From NCBI GenBank assembly GCA_037367405.1, contig JAZKJV010005543.1, positions 248,001 to 312,000 of the forward strand: a DNA stretch of 64,000 bases. The letters are read 5' to 3'. Made by a program: the position numbers and the translations under genes. How positions within the stretch are numbered: position 1 is the stretch's first letter; every line of letters starts with the position of its first letter. This stretch comes from Ottelia alismoides (taxonomy: Eukaryota; Streptophyta; Magnoliopsida; Alismatales; Hydrocharitaceae). The notes under the pieces were generated by a model, which searched no databases, had not been told where the DNA came from, and saw only the letters and a list, made by a program, of their open reading frames with translations. Of the stretch, positions 44,834 through 57,927 are shown one piece after another.

Positions 44834-45980
44834 TGTTAGGTTCGTTTTAACACACGAATGATCTGGGGAAATATACAATGGCGCCTCGTACACAGAGTGC
44901 TTCAACAATCCATGCAATCGTGGCTGCGGAATCCCATCATTTAATCGAAGTCCAAATGCATCGTTGCCTTTATTAATTATGTCAAAAAGCTGACATATAT
45001 TTGTCCAATTGTAACTGGGAACGAATCCTGAGTGAACTTATAATTTTTATATTCGATTCGTTTATTTAATCGAGTTTAAACTTGTGTTAAAATTTGGTTT
45101 AATCGAATTTAAATAAATATCAAACTTGAGAATTTTGCGATGAAAGGGAGTGTAAAGAAAAGAAATGTAAATATATATAATTAGAATAACTATTCATTCA
45201 ATTTTTCCCTTTATCTAACTCTTCTTCATCTTTTGAAAAAATACATCATTAAAGATTCATCTCTTTGAAAAAATGCAATTGTAATACATTTTTATATTTG
45301 TTCTGATGAGGGATAAGGAATAAGGTGTGGATAACTGATAAATAAGAGCTATATTTTTTCTATTGATTTGAGGAATAAGGAATAAAAAGTACTGGACATA
45401 CAGAAAATGTATATTGTAACCACGATGTGATCATTTACCTTGGGATAGTTTATATCAAGATAAAATCTATTTATCCCGCAAATACTTACTTATCTCTATA
45501 CAAAGTTCACTTGTCCTAGAACAAAATCCATTTATCCCGAAATAAGGTTCATTTACCCAGATAAGGATTTGTAAATAGGTTCATGTCGAACTTTTGACGA
45601 ATCAAACTTGAGTGAACCTACAATTTTTAAGTTCAGTTGATTTATTTAAACAAGCCTAAACCTATATTCAGTTATGCTTTGTTTATTTTTGATTTGAGTA
45701 TGAATCGAACTTTTATCGAGTTGAATATGAGCGAATATCGAACTTGAGAATTTCCTGATAGTCCTACTTGTAATTGACCAGCTCTACAATTATATATTCC
45801 ATAATGAGGTATATTAGTACCCCTACGAACACAGTTAATTCTCTTATGATCGTCTTGCTTAAGCTTACTCTTTTTCCCTCGTGTCTATTGATAATAATAT
45901 CAGAGTAACTTAAAGGAAATTGACATCTAGCAAAACTTAAAGATGACATCCAGGGAAGAATCCCCCTCTTATTATATATA
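44834..45980. other. AT-rich intergenic DNA
   Basis: No gene is seen. Words like TTCGAGTTTAAAC and ATCGAACTTGAG recur between 45050 and 45750, which suggests an old repeat that I cannot name. Confidence 0.4.
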
Positions 45981-46010
45981 CTAGTGTAGTTGCCCGTACT
46001 CTGCGTCAGG
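45981..46010 (-). mobile_element. second Helitron-like 3' terminus
   Basis: On the minus strand an imperfect hairpin (CCTGACGCAGAGTACGGG) is followed by CAACTACACTAG and T. It resembles the terminus at 41846 in layout and partly in sequence. The body would extend to the right, but no 5' end was found. Confidence 0.35.
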
Positions 46011-48236
46011 TTGAATTTAAATTTTAAAATATTTTAAAAATTATAAAAAAATTAAATGAAATGTTAGTTTATAATACTAATAAATGATTATAATACTAAT
46101 AAATGATTATTAAAAACAATCATATGTAAATCTTCTTAATATTCAATCTGTTAATAATTTTTTTACAGAGCATAAAAAAATACAAATGTGATAGAAGATT
46201 TGGTTACGAAGCTTCCAGAGAACAGGTGTTGAGCTCAGGGGTCTCTATTGCCTATGATGAGTGGTAAAGGTCCTCACCTCTTTCTGTATGATTCAACTCG
46301 ACGAAGTTCGATGGTGTGTGCATGGTTTCACAGCCCACGATGTGGTGGAGTTGCTATGGTGATGGTTTAATATAGATTTGAAGTGACATTATGGGGAGGC
46401 TTTGAGCCCAGAATAGGGTTAAAACTTCTTGAATGAAGGAGGTAGAGAGGGCTCAGGTAGATGGGGCCTCGACAACTACGAGATCGCTACTATTCTATGA
46501 GCTCCTCAACATTGGAGATGGTGTACTGATGTTGATGAAAGCCACGAAGGAGCTTCATTCAGACGACATACATCCAACCAACTTCATTTGTGCTCAAACG
46601 ATGTTGAGAAAGCGATCCAGTTGTCCAGCTCGATGATGGTCGAGCTCCGATGGCTGAATGGCGATGGAAGAGGAATCATTGAAGGCTTGTTAACGTACAC
46701 CTCATTCAATAGTTTCTGGGTAGTTATAAGTCATTCTATTGGTAGTTATAAGTCAAGGGTAGTTATAAATCATTGAAACCTACCCACAGGTGTGGTAGGT
46801 TTCTTGTGGTGGTGACTTCATCATTCTATTGGTAGTTATAAGTCATCAACACTAAGGTAGTATTTTCTTCACTTTGCATTTTCGAAGATTGGGGGATTGT
46901 ATTTCTTCAAGTTCTTCCTCTTAATGTCCTTTCACTCATTTGCTCTGCTCCATCGCCACTTGTAGGAGCTCCGCCCATCATCCATGTTTGTAATGTTGCG
47001 ATCGAGCAACAAACTTGAATCGTCCCTTCGAATTTGTAAGACCATGGACATGAGGCTTATTGTGAGAGTGAGGGAAAGGGAAGGAGTGAATTTACAGGGG
47101 ATAGGAGAGTGTAGTTGTTGCTATTGATGAGAGAGAGAGAGAGAGATAAAGAGAGATTTTTACATGGGGACCAAGAAGGAGGGATGAAGGGAAATCCATA
47201 TGATACATGTTACATTATTGTGATTTATTTGTATAAAGGAATTTGAAAATTGATAATTTATTTTGAGTTTGCCCATGTAACTTATTTCTTCATACTTGTT
47301 TGTTACGAATCGAATTTGGATAAGAATTAAAATATATACGATTAACATCCTCATTCGTATGTTTTTAGTTTAGTAGCATAAAAAAGGCACATAATTTGCT
47401 ATTATATATATATCCTATAATTAGCAGGTTGAAAATTTCCTAAAAAATTTAGAGTTTGAAATAGATTAACATGTCGTCTTTCAAATTTGTGTATGAGATT
47501 CATGATGTTAACTATTATCGATTAACATATATCATTGATATACAAATCTTATTATAAGTAGAAAGTGTTATGCACTCACGTCAATGCAGAGAAAAGAGGC
47601 ATAGTTCTTCTGATGCGACCGTTAGCAATGTGCACGATTTCATGAAGTGAATTGCCGCAAGAAAGAGCATCGAGCTGCAGGAAGATATTAGAAAATCAAT
47701 TTTTAGCAAGTGATTTATCTGTTGTTTACCAACATCATGTTATGAAATTTGTAACTTCATTCATCTGGTCAATTTACATGCGATCTTCGCTTCTCGTCGT
47801 CGAGGAGCTCGAAGACTTGCAGGTGAGAAAACAACAGCCAAGTGGTGGTGACTGCTGCGAGGATCACCCTGTTTGGTCCACAACATGTAGATGATTTCGA
47901 TTCTTTTTGCCATCTAGCTGTATAGAAGGATATGATAAGAAATTTGAATGACAATGAAAGCAATTTGGAAGATGTACATATGCCTTTTCCTTCAACAATT
48001 AAATCAAAAACGTTAAAAAAATTAAAAAAATACTTTGTATGATCCTGAAATAGTCCAAATTTTGCAAAGCTTGATCTTTGAAATGCGTTTGTTAAAAGTC
48101 ATGGAGTACATGTTTGTGTACAGACGGATGCCTGATACGAACAGATCCACATACTCGACTAGAAATAGAAGAATAAATAAAAAAATCATAGTCTAAATCT
48201 CTAAGATAGAGAGAAATCCTATGTGCGCTCTAATCT
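46011..48236. other. AT-rich DNA with short repeats
   Basis: A 25-bp word TCATTCTATTGGTAGTTATA (and following bases) occurs at about 46731 and 46823. A GA microsatellite lies at 47129-47148. The patch 47640-47890 is GC-richer and ends CTTGCAGGTGAG, which looks like an exon end with a splice donor, so it may be a captured gene fragment. I cannot name it. Confidence 0.4.
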
Positions 48237-48570
48237 ATGTCGGAACACATGATAATTACCGATTGTTATTTAGGTATTCCCCTATTTCCAACTCCCCTTA
48301 AAATTGACAAATGGCATTCTCTCAACGAGAAGCTTTCAAAAAAAAAGCTTCTAGGCAAAAGGCTAATAATCCTTCACTCCCGAGCGGCTCGGTTAAACCC
48401 ATCCCTATACTTTAGTGGCCACTTCTTAGCCTCTTTGAAACTTCCATGAAAGGTAATCGAGTGCATAAAAAAGATTGGAAGGGACTTCCCTTGGCAGGGA
48501 AATATTAAGGATAAAAAAAGACACGTGGCGCATTAGGACGGTATTTGCCATCCAGTGATGCTTATTCTAT
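48237..48570 (+). mobile_element. LINE relic, RT C-terminal fragment
   Basis: The plus strand reads YLGIPLFPTPLKIDKWHSLN, then SRAARLNPSLYFSGHFLASLKLP and, after a stop, VIECIKKIGRDFPWQGN. These match in order the YLGLPL, SRAGRLVLINSVLSS...FKLP and I.KI.RDFLWG blocks of LINE RTs. Decayed remnants may reach about 49400. Confidence 0.65.
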
Positions 48571-49619
48571 ACTTTCCCAATAAGACCTAGCCCAGGGACC
48601 ACTATGTTTTCAAGTTGAATATTTCAATATATTAAAAAGCTTGCTACTAAAGGGCACCAATGGATGGCGTCTTGTAAACTTAAAAGCTTTCAACAACTCA
48701 ATGTTGTCAATATCATAGGTTAAAATTCAAGAAGGGTCCTCAATGCATCATTTGGACATTATCAGTGCATCATTTCGATAATTTTACAAAATATGTGGCT
48801 TGAATGTCTATAATGTTGTAAAATCCGGTTCAAAAAAAAACGAGGCTACTAGCTTAAAAACATTGGGTTGGGGGAAGACTCCATCTTGTGGTAAGATGAT
48901 CTCAATGGAGAGATTGCCTTAAAATATAAATTCCCAACACTTTGAAAAATATCTATGAATAAATCATGCCTCCTGGCAGAAGGTCATAATAGCACACTAA
49001 ATGCTTGATACAACTGGATTAAAGCTCTAGGTTGTAGAGCTTCTTTACAACAACATGGGGAGCTCGTATGCCTAAAATATTTTTTAGATACCCTTTTCCC
49101 ATGTGACTTGTTGATTAAATGGTTTTTGCCGGTTGACATGGAGATAAAAAATTACTAAACAAAACATATTTACGTAATTTTTAGACATGGTGGGTTGGCT
49201 ACAAAACTAAACAATGTCTTCTAGTTGAAATACTTCCACCTAGGGTTCTTATTTTTTCTCCGAATTGTTGTTTATAAAAAGCATATAAATCACGGCAGTA
49301 TTAGCTTGTTAGATAAACAAATAGAAAATTCTTTCATATTCCGGAAGGGATTGTGAAATCCATCTCATGTTGGCGGATGATATTCAACACGGTATCGGCT
49401 TGGTAGTTGATTTGGCAGAAGAGCTTTCGAGGTAGGCCTCGTACAACGCTCAAAATCGCTCTGTCGAAAGGATAAATCATCATAATTTTCATTTGTTTAT
49501 CATTCTTCTTACTATTAGTTGCTTGATGTGCTTTACTTATATATGCGCATATTTTTCCCTTTCCATATACACTTTGCAGAAAAATGGGTTCAAATAATAT
49601 GTAAATGTTCGTGTAATCG
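48571..49619. other. decayed DNA, possibly the continuation of the LINE relic
   Basis: No motif is clear. The segment near 49340-49440 resembles 55600-55690 (both with TTGGCGGATGA/TTGGCAGATGA and TAGTTGATTTG-type words), which suggests a shared old repeat. Confidence 0.35.
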
Positions 49620-49627
49620 TTGCCAGC

Positions 49628-51407
49628 CAGGGCCGTCCCTGAGCCTCGTCTCGGGGTGCAATGGCCCAGGGCCCCGCAATTTTGGGGGCCCATTTTTAAA
49701 TCGTCTACATATAGTTAGTTTTTGTTATTTTTATTTCAAATACTAGGGATGAAAATGATATGCCTATTTCTATATCCATATTCGCTCTATCTTTATCGAA
49801 TACGAATACATATACAGATATGATTCAGACATGCATTAAGGAAATCGTATCCTTAAAAATACAGATACGAATCAGATATTTATCGAATACGAATATGGAT
49901 CGAATAAAAAGCGAACCTGAATACATATTAAATAAAGAACTAATCCAAATATGAACCAGTGAAAGAGTGAATCCAAATATGGATCCAATAAATATGGATT
50001 CCAAATACGAGTCTATTAATGATCACATACGAATATGAATTGATATTTAATCAAAGTTTACAATGATTTTAAAAATTGATAATGAAATATAAGTAAGCTG
50101 CATCCTGACAAAAGGGATCGTCGAGGTGACATGCGTTCTAACCAGAAGCTAAAGGAGGATATGATTTTGTAACTTTTGTGCGTGCCTATCTTCAAATAAA
50201 TGGAAGTTTATTAATATCATTGATATATTGTAATATATAATATCTACTACTAATATAATAACATGGGGTTGTGTCTTGTAATATATTACCTAATATATTA
50301 AATGTTTTATTCTGATATCCGGATCCGGATATTCAAGCCATTATCTGCATCCATATCCGGAAAATTTGCAATTCCTATCCGATTCGTATTTGATTAATAT
50401 TTGGATACGGATATCCGTGTCTGATATTTTTTCGAATACTGTACGTAGATATTCGGATATATGTGTATCCGTTTTCATCCCTATCAAATACCAATCCAAT
50501 GTCTAAATGGCTACACAGGTCCATTAATTATATACAATTGCATGTGTCATTTGACTCTTCATATTCCTAAATGTCAAAAAATCCTTTGGGTTCCCCAATA
50601 CCACATTAATATCTTAAAAGTTAAGACCTCATATTGAACTTAAATGTGTCCTTTGGAGACAAATATGACTTCTTTTTCTTGTGATTTGCAAATTATGCCA
50701 CTGTTGCAATTTGTCTTGCTTTCAATTTATGACTTGTTGTTGAGCACCCGCAAATCACGGTCTCAGTTAATGATATTTTTTATATTTGTGCATTGTAAAT
50801 TTTTCCTTAGATCCACAAATCACGATTATTTTTTGGATTTGCACTGTCAAATAAAAAACTGATAACTTGATTATTTTTTTTTATAACTATTATTTTATTG
50901 TCTGTTTAAATCAAGTTTATTTTTTATTGTATTAATTGTTTAGTGCTTATTGCTTGAATATTATTATTCTATAACCATATTTTTTCGGCTCATATGATAT
51001 GGAAAATAGACATTAAGAGATGAAACTCTTAATTTTTAAATATTTTTGTTATTGTAGTCAATATATATATGCGCTTATGTGCTTGAACATTCTCAAATAT
51101 CCTAACTTTAAAAAACAATGCCGTACATTTTTTGCTAGCTATTTCCCATTAGCTTTTGTTTGTACTTACGTTCCTTGCGTTGCATTATATCCGTAGATAT
51201 CTATTTCGATTGTAGAAATTATTTTTTTATAATTTTAATTCATTACTTATTTTTTGATGCTCGTTGATCATAAACATATATAGTTCTTTTTAAAATTTAA
51301 AGAACTTTATTTATAAGAAATCTACAAATTTAAAAAATAAATTATTTCTATAAGGGCCCTTTTCTTCTCTTTTGCCTAGGGCCCATGAAATGTCAGGGAC
51401 GGCACTG
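49628..51407. mobile_element. hAT element of the CAGTGCCGTCCCTGA family, 1.78 kb with insertion
   Basis: A perfect 8-bp duplication TTGCCAGC flanks it (49620-49627 and 51408-51415). The left end is CAGGGCCGTCCCTGA and the right end, reversed, CAGTGCCGTCCCTGA. Subterminal GGGCCC words lie at both ends. Without the nested element it is about 1.03 kb. No transposase is readable, so it is non-autonomous. Confidence 0.9.
49744..50483. mobile_element. Ds-like hAT element of 740 bp, nested
   Basis: A perfect 8-bp duplication TCAAATAC flanks it (49736-49743 and 50484-50491). The ends are TAGGGATGAAAATG and, reversed, TAGGGATGAAAACGG, matching the 11-bp Ac/Ds-type terminal repeat. Subterminal regions are dense in GGATAT/ATATCC words in inverted orientation. 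No coding sequence is present. It sits inside the larger hAT element and so is younger. Confidence 0.92.
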
Positions 51408-51415
51408 TTGCCAGC

Positions 51416-52654
51416 ATACTCGTGTTCGGGTCAGCCTTGCCTGAAATTTATGGCGAGAATGACAACTTAGGTGGTTGCATCTCTTTTTGAGATAAAAAAA
51501 CACTATGGATGTACTTTTGGTGTGAATTCACCTCCCTTATGCATGGTCTTGGAATTAGTAACAAAAACGAGGAGCATAAAGAATAATACGTTAAAGGATG
51601 GAGTCATTAACAATCATACTTCTAAACTAAGGTGAAGATTTAATCACAATTATGAGAATGGTATTTTTCCGGGGATAAGGATAAAATAAAAGGTGAATGC
51701 CAGATATAGAATAATATATGGAATTAAAAGTATCAACATCTAGTGATTAGCATTGTATTTTCTAATGAACGATTGTTCAACATATTCTAACAGAAAAAAA
51801 ACTATTATCAGAATATGATATCAAATGATATATTATATCCCGTGCCAAATATCATTTCATGGGAAAAAGGATTTTGCATGAAATCACTTTACATTACTAC
51901 AAAAATATACGTCCTCTCAATCCGCCTTGAAAGACAACTTTGACTTTGGCATGAAAGAATCAAGCATTAAGAAATAAAGTAATCAAATATTCTGTCTATC
52001 ATCCATATAAATAAAGATATGCCAATACATAAATTCCATATGGTCAAATGTGGAGATTCTGTTTTCCATCAAATGGATACCTTCAGACTGCATGGTGTGA
52101 CCACTCACTATCCATAAGCACGAAGAGCTACATCCAACTCTTTGAAATAAACCGCTGCAAGACTTTGTCTAAATATAATTACATATTCGTGGCATACCCC
52201 ATGACTTCAAAAGTAAGTACATATACATTGCAACTGATTTTAAAAAGAAACATGTAGCTATTTTCTAATATAAGATCAGCATTTATATCGGGACAATCAT
52301 GAAAGCACCATATGGGATGATAGGTTGATAAAACTCGATTTCATCATCTTAATTCTTCATTTTTAACCTCCTTGCTTAAAATTGTGTCAATAAAAACCTG
52401 ATAAAGTCATGTGTTTATCAGAGTCTTGAATAACTTAAAAACCACAAAAAATGTCAAAATTAAAATCCGTGGTGTTTTTAGATTTAAAACACTCTCAAAA
52501 ATATTTTCTATCCTCAAATAACCTCGTCTCCGTTTTTGGTCAACATAAAACTTGTAGATCTCATCGAGATCTACAACTGTCATGTTTTGAGTTTTCTCAA
52601 ATTCGGTCATTTGCTACTTCATATCTCACCATCTTGCTCTGAATAACCTAATTG
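51416..52654. other. AT-rich DNA
   Basis: No gene is seen. The last 300 bp (ATGTTTTGAGTTTTCTCAAATTCG and neighbours) look like the flank of the retrotransposon block that follows. Confidence 0.4.
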
Positions 52655-52689
52655 GGCCACGTGGCTCATTCTGGTTGAGCCACGTGGCC
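52655..52689. promoter_or_regulatory. palindrome with two G-boxes
   Basis: GGCCACGTGGCTCA (52655-52668) and TGAGCCACGTGGCC (52676-52689) are perfect inverted copies around a 7-nt loop. Each arm carries CACGTG, the site of plant bZIP and bHLH factors. Confidence 0.6.
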
Positions 52690-55240
52690 GCATATCCTCG
52701 CGCCACGCCGCCCCCGCCTAGCAACCGTCGGATGAAGGCTTGGGAGCTTTAATCGCAACTATCCATCCCGCACTCAATGTCAGTCGTCAGATCAAACTCA
52801 TGTTCTCATCACAGCCGCACGCTACCGCCTTTCTCTCCTTGCCCCACGTGGCGTCTTCTGCACCTCACGATCACCTCCAGGATGCTCCATCCCAGCCGCT
52901 TCTCCTCGTCAGATAACGACCCTCCGATCGTTCTCCATGTGAGATCTGGGTCGTCTGTTAACGCTGAGTTCTGAGCATGACACGTGGCGCGCCCATCACT
53001 CTTCGATTCAGCCACTCGCGACCTCATCTAAACCGATCGTCATCGCCCGCTTCGTAGCCGTTGGATCATGAGATCCAACGGCCACAATGTCATCCCCTAC
53101 CTCCGGATGGCCCTCTCTCCCACGTTCACCAACGCGCAAACTTTCTTCCCCCATCCACTTTTCGCCGCGTCTACATCCATCATCTCCACTACCCAAAGAC
53201 CCCATGATCTTCCCCATTCATCCATCATCCTCGCGGCTTGACGCGCACTACACGATGTCTCTCCATTAGATCCATATTCCGCAGTCAATCCACGTCCTCC
53301 ACTCATCAGAACCGCCATCTCCACCTTCAAATACTTCATCTCCACCCCATTTCTCGACGTCCACCTGTACGTGGGGCACCGCCTAGCCCCTCTCCTCCTC
53401 CCAGTGATAGGGGGAGGGACGATCGAGGCGCAAAAATGGCGTTTAGCCTCCGGTGTTAACCTCTGGCTGAAAACGGCTAGGCATGCAGTGCTCAACCACC
53501 GCCAAGCTGCCCCAAGTAGCTGATGGGGTCCAGCGATGACCCGAGCTTCTCCATGAAGCTCAAGCACAGGCTCCATTTCGCCCTTATCTCAGGTAAGCTT
53601 CTCCGACTTCTCTTGTATTTTTTGTCCTTCTTCTCGACATTAATTAGGTTGCAAGCCACCTCTTCACCCTCCATTGAACCCCCCACGAGATCCACCTATC
53701 ATCCGCCACCTTCGCCATCACCTCCGATCACACCCTCTCCCTTCTCCGCCACTGGTCACCTCCGACCCATCTCATCCGCCCTCTCCGGCGGAGGAGCCCC
53801 GATTCTCCCTTCCCTTCGCTCGACTGGAACCTCATTATGTCCACACGCATGCACACTAATTCACCTGCACGCACAGAATACCTTTAACTAACTTGCAGGA
53901 GAAGACCCTTCAATTGCCGGAGCTCCATCGGAGTTGATTTCCTAGACTTAACCGCCAACAGCCAACCCCCGATGGCCTGATCCAGAAGCTTCGACACCAT
54001 CCCCGAGCTCCCAGCTACCTCGACGAACGTCCAAGGAGCTCCGGGGAGGTCAACCGTGATAGAGCAGTAGCGGCGGAGTTTGGGCTCCTCCGCCGGAGCT
54101 CGAACCCCGCCGCCAGGTGCAGCTGAGGAAGGAGGAGCAGTCACCGTTGGATGCTCCTCCCCGGAGCTCATCCAACGGTGAAGGAGCAGCCACGTCGACA
54201 CATAGCGCACACTCCAGCGACCGTTAGATCTTCAAGATCCAACGGTCTACATTCGACCACGCGTCAACCATTGAGCCTCAGCCTTCGAGCTAGCAGGCTT
54301 GGGTGCTACGAACCTACCCCGAGCCAAAGCCTGGAGGCTCGTCCGTTCCGAAGCTGGCCCAAGCCTCCAACGAGCCTGGGGTAGCTCGTGCCATGCACGT
54401 GCCCTCTGGGCAAATTTCACCGAGGCCCACCAAGTTCTTCAATATTGCAGACAGGTCCTGGATCACGTACGGACCACGTGCGCTGTAGGTATTTTGTAGT
54501 TATGCCCTAGCGGGTTTGCATAATTACAAAAATACCCTTTGTGCATGTGGATCATTTACAGGGAAGGTCCCAAACTTTCTTGTATTTACATTTTAGTCCC
54601 TCCAGGGACATGTTTGTAGTTATCTTTCATATTTTTTCTTACAGTTATGCCCTTGTCTTCTTTCTTGCATATCTCGAGCATCGTACCTCTGTTTTAGTTG
54701 ATTTCAGTTTCATTTCGAAGCTTGTTTGATGATCTTTCTAATGGCATGATCATTTCTTATTTTGGACACAGTAAATTTTGATGTATTATTTTAGTAGCCA
54801 TGTGTATCTTAATGCTTGAACTTATGCCTTGTTCAATTTGTCCATCAAGTTTTTCATCTAAATTGAACTCGAAATTGACTCATTGTTACGTTTTCTCATC
54901 ATCTTATTCTGATTTAGGGCATATTATTTTTGCATAGCATCTATCTGCATGATTAAAATAAAAAAAATATGCATGTTTTATATTTGCTTGATGCATTGTT
55001 GTGTCTTCTTGCATTTATTGACCTACGATTTTCTAAATCAACACTTATTTAATTAATAAAAGTCTGAATAATCACGAGAGAGGCTCGTCTCCCTGAGTTC
55101 GACCTTGGTTTCTTACCAAGTAAAATAAAATTAACGACCATCCGATTCTATTTGACTTAGCAATTAGAATGTCTTTGACGGACCTGATCCAGCCCGGCTG
55201 CAACTTTTTGAAGTGCTAATTCTACACCCTTAGAGGGCCG
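52655..55240 (+). mobile_element. gypsy-like retrotransposon relic, LTR-rich, no pol
   Basis: An unusually GC-rich block in AT-rich DNA has CACGTG words, many CTCCGAGC-type motifs and a TTTTAGTCCCTCCAGGGAC segment. It ends with CTCCCTGAGTTCGACCTTGG followed by AT-rich sequence, an arrangement seen in plant Ty3/gypsy elements of the Tat/Athila type. No gag or pol is readable; the open frames on both strands are composition artefacts. The orientation is guessed. Confidence 0.35.
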
Positions 55241-57927
55241 GATTTACGATTCGCCATAGGTTAAATGGGGAAAACTCGTTACCCAACTACCTTGTGGAGC
55301 TCCTAAAAAAACACTCATCATTTGCTCAAGGATTGCAAATGCCCATCAAAATTGACCAAAAGCCCTTTCTCACCAAGTACTACTTCGTGAGCATAACGAA
55401 ATCAAAAACTTAACGAGCAACATCCACAATATATCCCCTGGTGATTCAATTGGCTACATCATCCTCACGGTAGAGTTGGGATAAAATATCTTAACAAACA
55501 AATCTATACCTCCCTAGCCTTTGATAAATTCTATTAAAATCTGAACCAAATATCTTTAAAATCATGTGATAATTTCTCTAAAAATTCTTTCGTATTCTCA
55601 ATGATGTTTCAAATTCAATCTCGTATTGGCAGATGAAATCCAAGAAGTCATCAGTTTAGTGGTTGATTTGAAGGGAGCGATGAAACTGCACAAGAGGCTG
55701 CTTTTTTTCCGAGCATGTGTTGCCTTCGAGACTGTCCCCTAAAGTCCATCTCGTTGTGGTACACCTTCGGGAGCCTGCGTGTGTGTATTAAAATTGTTTA
55801 ATTTTCAAACTCTGTGTGTATTAAAATTGTTTAATTTCCAAACTCCTCTTAGCCTTATTAATTTCAGTATTTTTATGAACGATAATTGTTTTCTTTTCAT
55901 AGAAATGCAGCTTACCCTCGTGTTGCAGCTCGGATAACCCACTAAAATCCCCTAGATGCTTTGCTGCCAAAGCAAAATCTTGAGATGGTTGATTTCATGT
56001 GGGGGCAGTGCAAGAAGGTTTTCGGAAGGATGAAAGAAACAAGTGATGGAACATATTTTAAGAATTTTTGATCTGCCTTAGTCTTTTTCATTACCTTACT
56101 TTGTTTTATTTGGAAATTCCCTTGATCCTCACAATAACTTCCCGGGATTTGATGTGTCCAAATAATACCGGCTTTAGTGCTTTCAAATAGACGATGATCC
56201 TGAACATTTTTTTTATAATGAGTGAGTAGACAGTTATCACATTTCCTTTATATATAAGAACTAAGAAATGGACATGTTAATAGATAATTATTTGTGCAAC
56301 TATACAGGAAATTATTAGCAAATTACAACTAAAGAAGAAATATAACATGCATAATTATAATAGTATGTCGAAACTAAACAATTTTATGATGAAGGAGAAT
56401 CATCATTTCTCTTTAATTATTTATACTAATTATGTACAACTCAAACATGTACAAGTGTGATCATTAAGAACATGTCGAAGAGTTTGTTGCCATGTTCATG
56501 AGCTAAGAGAACATGATTGCATATCCTATTTTCCTTAATGTAAAGTGTAAACACTCTAGTCGGGAAAACTCTTGCATATGGCAAATCATGATCTTAGAGT
56601 GTACCCATTTCGACACCCCTTCTCTTGGTTTCCACATATCTCATTCAATCATAAGACTATCTAAAGGGTCACATTTTTCTACAGTACATAGGGAGCCATC
56701 ACATGTGATGCCGTGCAGCCGTGCACCTGAAGGAGCATCGAGAGTAGCCATGACCCGACTCAATCTTCTAACCCTTCCAAGGATGTAGATACTCAACAAT
56801 AGCCGCATTTACACATTATGATTAACATTTGAAATGTAGAGTATAAAAAATTATATTAATCAAATGCTATATACACATATTTTACATGCATTGTTCCTAA
56901 TAATATGCAATTTAGAAATTATAAATAGAGTCCAAAATCCATAATATATTACATGACGGGAAACTGAACCATGCAAGCTATAAAAGTAATCGTAATTGTT
57001 GTATTTAAATTATGTAATTAGGCTTTTGATTGGAAAGCCTATGCAATTATAATAGGAGTTAATTTGGTTTCGATTGGGAAACCAAATGGCTTGGAGGGAA
57101 AGTTGGGAATTCTCAAATTTGAAAGGAGGATTATGCGTGAAAGTTTAGTACCGCATCTAGTGTTTCTAAATTTTTAGTGAGCTTATATATGAGTTCACAC
57201 CCCAAACTCTTGTAATAATAGTAGAGAGGAGGAATGGAGGACCACATGTGCGCGCGCGCTCCGCTCCGTCTCCGGCTCGAGCTCGGGCTCGAGAGAGTCA
57301 ATTCGGATCTCGGTATTTTTGCTGCAGGTTTCATTTGACGGATCGATTAAGTTAATCATACAGATTAATTTGGATTCGACTGCAATGAGAATCCGATTCG
57401 ACTCACAACTAAAACCTTCCTCATCGCTCACAACAAAAACCCTTCCTCCTTCGCCCTGATATGTTCTTCTGCTCTCGCGGACGAAGCTTCTTCGTTGGCT
57501 GCAGTAGTTCTCTGAGGTACTTTTGAGGACGGACTTGTCGGTGTGCGCAGACAAAGATCGTTTGCCGTCGTATCCTGTGAGCGGATCGCCAGACCCTACG
57601 CACCGGAATTGTGGGGGTGATGTCATCTCTAAAGGCAGTCCATTTCATTGACGCTTCGGTGATTTCTAATCTAATCCATTTATTATTTTGTTTGTTGCAA
57701 TGTGTTTATAACTTTATCTTTCATGGATCTCTCCTTATTGACTTATTCCGAATAATGAAAATGGTTAACCTTTGGATTTATTGATTCTCACGTGCATATC
57801 ATGATACATTTGAATTGGAAATGCTTGATTATATGATTCTATTAATATGTAATGCATTGATTCATAATGATCTTACCGAATATTATTCTGTATATATCGT
57901 GCTTTTGATCATGTTACCAACAGTAAC
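55241..57927. other. intergenic DNA, with a possible LTR-like patch
   Basis: Most of it is AT-rich and featureless. Positions 57130-57650 are GC-richer and contain GTTTAGTACCGCATCTAGTG then CTTATATATGAG, a layout like the promoter part of a plant LTR. An open frame on the minus strand there (57195-57626) has no family I know. Confidence 0.35.

Noticed and set aside
46433..46636. 67-codon frame on the plus strand
   Set aside because: No motif is seen, and the region has short direct repeats and Helitron-like context. Not supported as a gene.
53097..53576. 159-codon open frame on the minus strand
   Set aside because: It lies in the GC-rich gypsy-like block, overlaps many other open frames on both strands and has no family motif.
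57195..57626. 143-codon open frame on the minus strand
   Set aside because: It is in a GC-rich LTR-like patch, with low-complexity Glu/Ser stretches and no known domain.
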